Position numbers and translations under genes: made by a program. Shown in pieces: positions 63,786 through 64,000 of a stretch of 64,000 nt of DNA. The notes below the pieces were generated by a model. It did not search any database. It saw only the letters and a program-made list of their open reading frames with translations, and was not told the origin of the DNA. The DNA is from FEN-1297 sp964498065 (GTDB lineage Bacteria > Bacteroidota > Ignavibacteria > Ignavibacteriales > Ignavibacteriaceae): positions 16,598 through 80,597 of the forward strand of contig CAZCFZ010000012.1 of the NCBI GenBank assembly GCA_964498065.1, read 5' to 3'. Position 1 is the stretch's first letter. The number at the start of each line of letters is the position of its first letter.

Positions 63786-64000
63786 TAGTACCGAACTATT
63801 TTGAGGACTGTTTCAAAATAATAATTTGAGCAATTAAATGAAACTTGTAAATGGTTATTTAATAATAAAATGTTGCATCGTAAAATATACTCAGCCTCTT
63901 ACGCATACCCGCCGAACTTAAAAAAATTTACATTATCATTATTTAACAGGCGCATCTATTGAACTAATTCTTCTCCGTTTTACGCATTCATTATAAAGCG

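Noticed and set aside
63803..63901. Third copy of the MITE-like family near the window end
   Set aside because: GAGGACTGTTTCAAAA resembles the end of element B, but the opposite end matches for only about seven bases and no core is seen.

Overview
The window is AT-rich and gene-dense and comes from a Gram-negative bacterium of the Bacteroidota/Ignavibacteriota/Chlorobiota group. I favour an Ignavibacteria-like lineage. The evidence is two secreted proteins ending in type IX secretion sorting domains of the NYPNPFNP type, an ECF sigma factor beside a TPR-bearing Ser/Thr kinase, a ferredoxin-dependent 2-oxoacid oxidoreductase operon, and frequent TTG/GTG starts. The lineage is an inference from gene style, not a placement. 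A 100-N scaffold gap flanked by identical 55-base ends shows this is a draft assembly, perhaps metagenomic.

Layout. 1-3600: the end of a sodium:solute symporter, a dockerin-bearing T9SS cargo protein, and a DUF433/DUF5615 toxin-antitoxin pair. 3600-13350: an AmmeMemoRadiSam module (radical SAM enzyme, fused Memo-AMMECR1 protein, membrane spermidine-synthase-like protein) whose parts carry export or membrane signals, then an exported GH2 exo-glucosaminidase-like enzyme and a second sodium symporter. 13580-22310: a tightly packed plus-strand run of c-di-AMP phosphodiesterase PgpH, XerD-type recombinase, site-2-protease-like M50, a lipoprotein, an MsbA-like ABC exporter and an O-antigen-ligase-like protein with a large soluble insertion. 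22400-33350: a GlmU-like nucleotidyltransferase, ribosomal protein S20, queE-queD-(ORF6N)-truA, an M1 aminopeptidase with HEAT repeats, uvrB, and small housekeeping genes including an RlpA-like protein.

33350-43650: a 775-base non-coding stretch with folded-RNA candidates, then a four-subunit VOR/KOR-type 2-oxoacid:ferredoxin oxidoreductase operon with a small Cys protein behind it, initiator tRNA-fMet, a STAS protein, a second T9SS cargo, a WG-repeat protein, a membrane-anchored cytochrome c, a HEAT protein and a VOC protein. 43745-49591: a minus-strand polysaccharide operon (flippase, three glycosyltransferases, polyprenyl glycosylphosphotransferase). 49945-54200: a GT2 enzyme, DUF1844, NAD kinase, a thioredoxin-like protein and a DUF2779 putative nuclease. 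54270-60460: an accessory stretch holding a BrnT-type toxin-antitoxin pair with an operator-like palindrome, a second antitoxin followed by a truncated RelE-type toxin, two secreted proteins of unknown function, and an ImmA/IrrE-DUF4411 pair. 60585-63785: a Ser/Thr kinase-TPR receptor and its ECF sigma factor.

Most noteworthy: the predicted extracytoplasmic AmmeMemoRadiSam module; the O-antigen ligase with an inserted propeller-like domain; two terminal-inverted-repeat elements sharing a related core (MITE-like family); the candidate structured RNAs upstream of the oxidoreductase operon; and the false assembly gap that splits one gene in two. No CRISPR array, rRNA, transposase or prophage was seen.
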